This document shows positions 32,843 to 64,000 of a DNA stretch of 64,000 bases, piece after piece (position 1 is the first letter of the stretch; the number at the start of each line of letters is the position of its first letter). The notes beneath the pieces were generated by a model. The model saw only the letters and a list, made by a program, of their open reading frames with translations, was not told the DNA's origin and did not search any database. The stretch is from Diphasiastrum complanatum (taxonomy: Eukaryota > Streptophyta > Lycopodiopsida > Lycopodiales > Lycopodiaceae), in assembly GCA_029204225.1 (NCBI GenBank), contig MU831862.1, forward strand, positions 36,042-100,041, given 5' to 3'. The position numbers were made by a program, and so were the translations under genes.

Positions 32843-33611
32843 TTTCCCAGGACAAGGAAACATGGACATGAAGAAATATGGACATAGGGAAACGTGTTTT
32901 TCAATCCAAAAATATCCGAAAGCGGCACTTTGGTTTCATCAACATTCTGTGCTAGATTTGCAAGCATACGTCCTAATCCCAAATGTCAAATATCGCAGTG
33001 GTGTAAAAATTGAAACCTGATTACTCCAGACTTACATTTTATTGGAAAAATATTGCAAATTGCACCTGTAAATAGAATAATTTGACGCACATATTAGACT
33101 GGAAATAGAATGCAAAAGCCCAGATATGTATCATCTGAATCTTCCCAACTGGCCAGCTCTGGCACCTTCATAGCACATATAAACATCTGATAAAAAAATC
33201 AACTCAAACCACCACCACAGCAAGCCCTAAGCTTTGTACTGCACCTCATGCCTACAGATGGGCCTACAGATGGGGTATCACTGTGACTAGCAAATAAGCT
33301 ATTATTCAAAAAGATGACTGTTAACTAAGAATTGATGATGAGTGCTTTCTCAAAGGTGTTGTGGCACCATCCCAAGGATGCTAGGTAATTGCTTCTCCCT
33401 TTTTGGAATGTGTGTACAACTCGTGAACTAATAAATTTCTCCTACGGATTGTGGCAAACAAGGCAACTTAGCGGCCCTACATTTGTTGATACACAAATAC
33501 TTGTACAAGTATGTTCTCAATGATAAACTTATCCGTGAAAAAAAACATGTGAAAGTCGTAGGCACTGAAGGAACAAAGCAGCATGATTCTAGTATACAAA
33601 CAGCAACTTTT

Positions 33612-61600
<27,989 letters not shown>

Positions 61601-62000
61601 CTTCAGCTCTCCCTCCTCTTCCTATTGCTGTTTTCCTTCTCTAACATCAACCATCTCTATCTCTTTCCATTTTGCTCCATAGAACTATCAATTCCCGAAA
61701 GCAAAGAACACATTTCTTGCTGAAAGTTCAAGGCGGAGGGGAGGACTCCATCCCTTGCAGATTGCTGCTGCAAAACATGGTTTGATTGTTAAAATTCTTC
61801 AGCTAACCTAAAATCAACGATCCAAGTCTGTAAAACGGAATGATCAAACATGAAACATGTTCGATCCAGATCTGAACACCGCCTGTGTAATCCTTGGAGT
61901 TGCAGCAACAGATGACTAAGAAGAAGAAGCAGAAGAAGAAGAAGGAGGAGGAGGAGGTGGAGAAGATTTAGCGCAGTAGCGATGGCGTGAAGGAGCAAGG
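61601..62000 (-). promoter_or_regulatory. Kinase gene leader (5' UTR) with pyrimidine-rich tract and upstream ORFs
   Basis: On the minus strand a (CTC)/(CTT)-rich tract at 61912-61962 is typical of plant leaders near the transcription start. Between it and the ATG lie short upstream ORFs: 18 codons (61657-61713), 10 codons (61622-61654), and a 7-codon ORF at 61728-61751. All have their own stops before the main ATG. A TATA-like GAATAAATC lies just upstream (about 62007-62016). The transcription start itself is not visible. Confidence 0.6.
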
Positions 62001-62136
62001 AGCAAAGATTTATTCAGTCCTGCTTCGCGATCCTAAACGAAGAACAGGAGCACGCAGACGCTTGCAGCTCATCACCGTTGGATTATCATATCAACGTTCA
62101 GATCTTGCCACGCTGTATAGTAACGACTACCATGTT

Positions 62137-62144
62137 ACACGTGT
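62137..62144. promoter_or_regulatory. Palindromic G-box (ACACGTGT)
   Basis: ACACGTGT lies about 540 bp upstream of the kinase ATG. This core is bound by bZIP and bHLH factors and is the centre of many ABA-response elements. Position suggests a role in the kinase promoter, but this is inference. Confidence 0.45.
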
Positions 62145-64000
62145 CATATATCCAAGTGGTCGTATGTAAGATATCTCGTGTCAATAAGGCCCCCCAATTG
62201 GGTCCCAGCTTTTGCAAGCTTCCTTCAACACATTTATGAGCTGCACTTCCTCAACTGTGCCTTAAACCTTCAGGTATGTGCCTCAAATTTAAGGCCAGCG
62301 AGGCTGGTTGTCGTGTCCGTCCCCATCGACCCGAGATGGACAAATGTGAACATCCCCGAGATAAACTGGTTCCATGCCTATGACTTAAGATCGACAAATG
62401 TGACCTGCCTGCCGAGATGATAAAATTGGTGTATCGATGTCCTCATAATTTATCTACTTGAAAATCCCAAAAACAAGGAATTCCAACTCATGTCTTAGAT
62501 CACAGTCACAAATCGTGACCACCGCAATTTTAGATTGCATTACAAAAATTTAGGAGTTGATGACGGCTCGTGAAAACTAGGAGAGTGGGGACATGATGGA
62601 CCCAGGGTCAAGAATCAACGAGTCCCCACAATCCCAACTCAATGGGACAGTTTTAAAAGGTATTGTAGAACCATTGGGTTGAACCCTGAGCATATAATAT
62701 GGAACTGGCTCAACACAACATGTTACACATTACCTTTACGGTATAAACCAACCAGTTCCACATTACATTCAAGGCACATCCGAAAAATACAACCTCACAC
62801 AACTCAACCCAATTGGATTCGTGTTATGTATACGGCATAACCCAGTCGACAACACGACATGTAGTAATTTGAGCTTTCTTTCACTCTTTTTTTTTGTCAG
62901 ACACAACGTAACCTTCCTAATCCTCCTACTTTTGCAACATCCTTTGCAAGCTAGTTTACGCTTGGTACCTAGGCTTCCTTTGCATGATTAAAATATAAAT
63001 AGAACATGGTCTTTAATGCGTGAATGGTGAGCTTGGTATGCATATGTGGTAGGTAAGAGCAATTCCTTTTGCATGTTGGTTAAGAATCTAATTCCAGTTA
63101 AGTGAGCTCCTCAATGTTACCCCATAGTCGAGCCATGGTGAACTGTGCCCCAAATGTACAATCTATCTTATGAACTTCTCAAAAGTTCAACCCAAAAAAT
63201 GATTCATATGGTTGGCCACTGTATGAGTATGAAACTACCCATGAGATGCTGTGAAGGGGGGAGGTGGGACTAGTGAAAGCAAATATCGTCACAAGTGCAA
63301 GTGTAAGTAATTTTTTCTAGTGCACTCACCCTTGACATACGTGGCAATGTGCAAGTGGGCAAAAGTTAATTGCCTTGCAAGGTCTTATCATACATTCAAT
63401 CAAGACTTTAGTGGACCCCATCAAAGAGAGGCAATGACATTTGGACCTTTTGAAAATTTTCAATCATAGCCTCCATTTACATGTTGAACATGGGAGACTA
63501 CGCAATGTATGTAATTGTAGATGTAAAGGCCAAATATCTAACTTGAGGCAACTGGATAAGAATCACAGACACATTTTAACTTGTATGTTTGTTGATGTTT
63601 AGGTTTGTCTAAGTTTGAAACCTTAGGTGAGGTGAGTAAAGGCAACCAATATGCCATACTACTTTAAAAGTGGCATTATAATATTGAGAGAAATTTTGTT
63701 GCTTGTCAAACTTTTCTACCAACCAATATAACCTTTTACCTTTGCCATCCTTGGGTAAATTTTTAGAACAACCATACCAATATAACATCTGGTAGAGGCC
63801 TCTACCACCACCAGAATGTGTCAAAAAAAAGTGTTCGTTGTCCTAAAATGGCCTACTGATTGATGATTTGTTTTCTCGCCTTTACATTAGAGGCTCATTC
63901 CACTTAGCCACATGGGTAGAGACACTGAGAAGTTCTTTTGTCTAAATTGTGGATATTTTACGTGTTTGTGCATAACTTTGTCATATTCCTTCATGAATTG
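62145..64000. other. Upstream intergenic sequence
   Basis: No gene, RNA or transposon coding sequence recognised on either strand. The small open frames at 62178-62420 and 63609-63824 show no domain or splice pattern. Confidence 0.5.

Larger units (their letters stand above)
27712..33611. other. Intergenic sequence downstream of the kinase gene
   Basis: No convincing gene. Short open frames (29779-29973, 31184-31423, 31311-31520, 32748-33020) lack domains. At 30.9-31.2 kb the minus strand reads a decayed peptide-like stretch (LEPDCSLFSIDEIVEIF) of unknown origin. The part nearest 33611 is probably the 3' UTR of the kinase, but I saw no clear poly(A) signal. Local repeats at 29.28-29.40 and 32.77-32.84 kb are listed separately. 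Confidence 0.5.

Overview
The window is nuclear DNA of a land plant, most likely a seed plant with a large, repeat-rich genome. The evidence is one spliced protein kinase gene with GT-AG introns of up to 10.7 kb, Ty1/copia and Ty3/gypsy retrotransposons at every stage of decay, and primer-binding sites complementary to plant initiator Met-tRNA. Nothing in the sequence fixes the species. The LINE and reverse-transcriptase relics do not look like the usual angiosperm L1 type, but that is only a hint.

Region 1 (1-25 kb) is nested retrotransposons. It opens with a gypsy 3' end (about 410-930, +), a gypsy integrase fragment (2.0-2.58 kb, -) and a truncated copia element with two LTR copies (2.58-5.8 kb, -). 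From about 5.8 to 21.4 kb lies one minus-strand gypsy element whose reverse transcriptase-RNase H block is flipped to the plus strand: protease (-) at 21.2-21.4 kb, RT-RNase H (+) at 7.55-7.98 and 20.09-21.2 kb, integrase (-) at 7.5-6.4 kb. Inside the flipped RT sits copia element A (7983-20088, 5-bp duplication GAAAG, 274-bp LTRs with unusual ends). In A's leader sits the younger copia element B (12736-18973, 737-bp LTRs). B is almost intact: a single in-frame stop separates its gag-protease-integrase part from its RT-RNase H part. Next come a TCGGATGT-rich array (22.7-23.1 kb) and more copia debris (23.1-24.5 kb).

Region 2 (25-33.6 kb) has no confirmed gene. It holds a promoter-like TATA segment and two oppositely oriented relics of one unusual reverse-transcriptase-like sequence (26.4-26.7 kb + and 27.3-27.7 kb -).

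Region 3 (33.6-61.6 kb, minus strand) is the one real host gene: a 20-exon, 717-codon STE20/germinal-center-type protein kinase of the plant MAP4K-alpha kind. The exons were assembled by hand, every splice phase agrees, and the total is 2,154 nt. Intron 10 (7.4 kb) contains LINE - gypsy - LINE insertions. Intron 1 (10.7 kb) contains a LINE scrap, a 310-bp inverted pair of LTRs, two gypsy elements and a TTCGAA-rich cluster. The leader upstream of the ATG is pyrimidine-rich and carries several short upstream ORFs. A palindromic G-box lies about 540 bp upstream.

Region 4 (62-64 kb) is the upstream intergenic sequence, with no recognisable gene.
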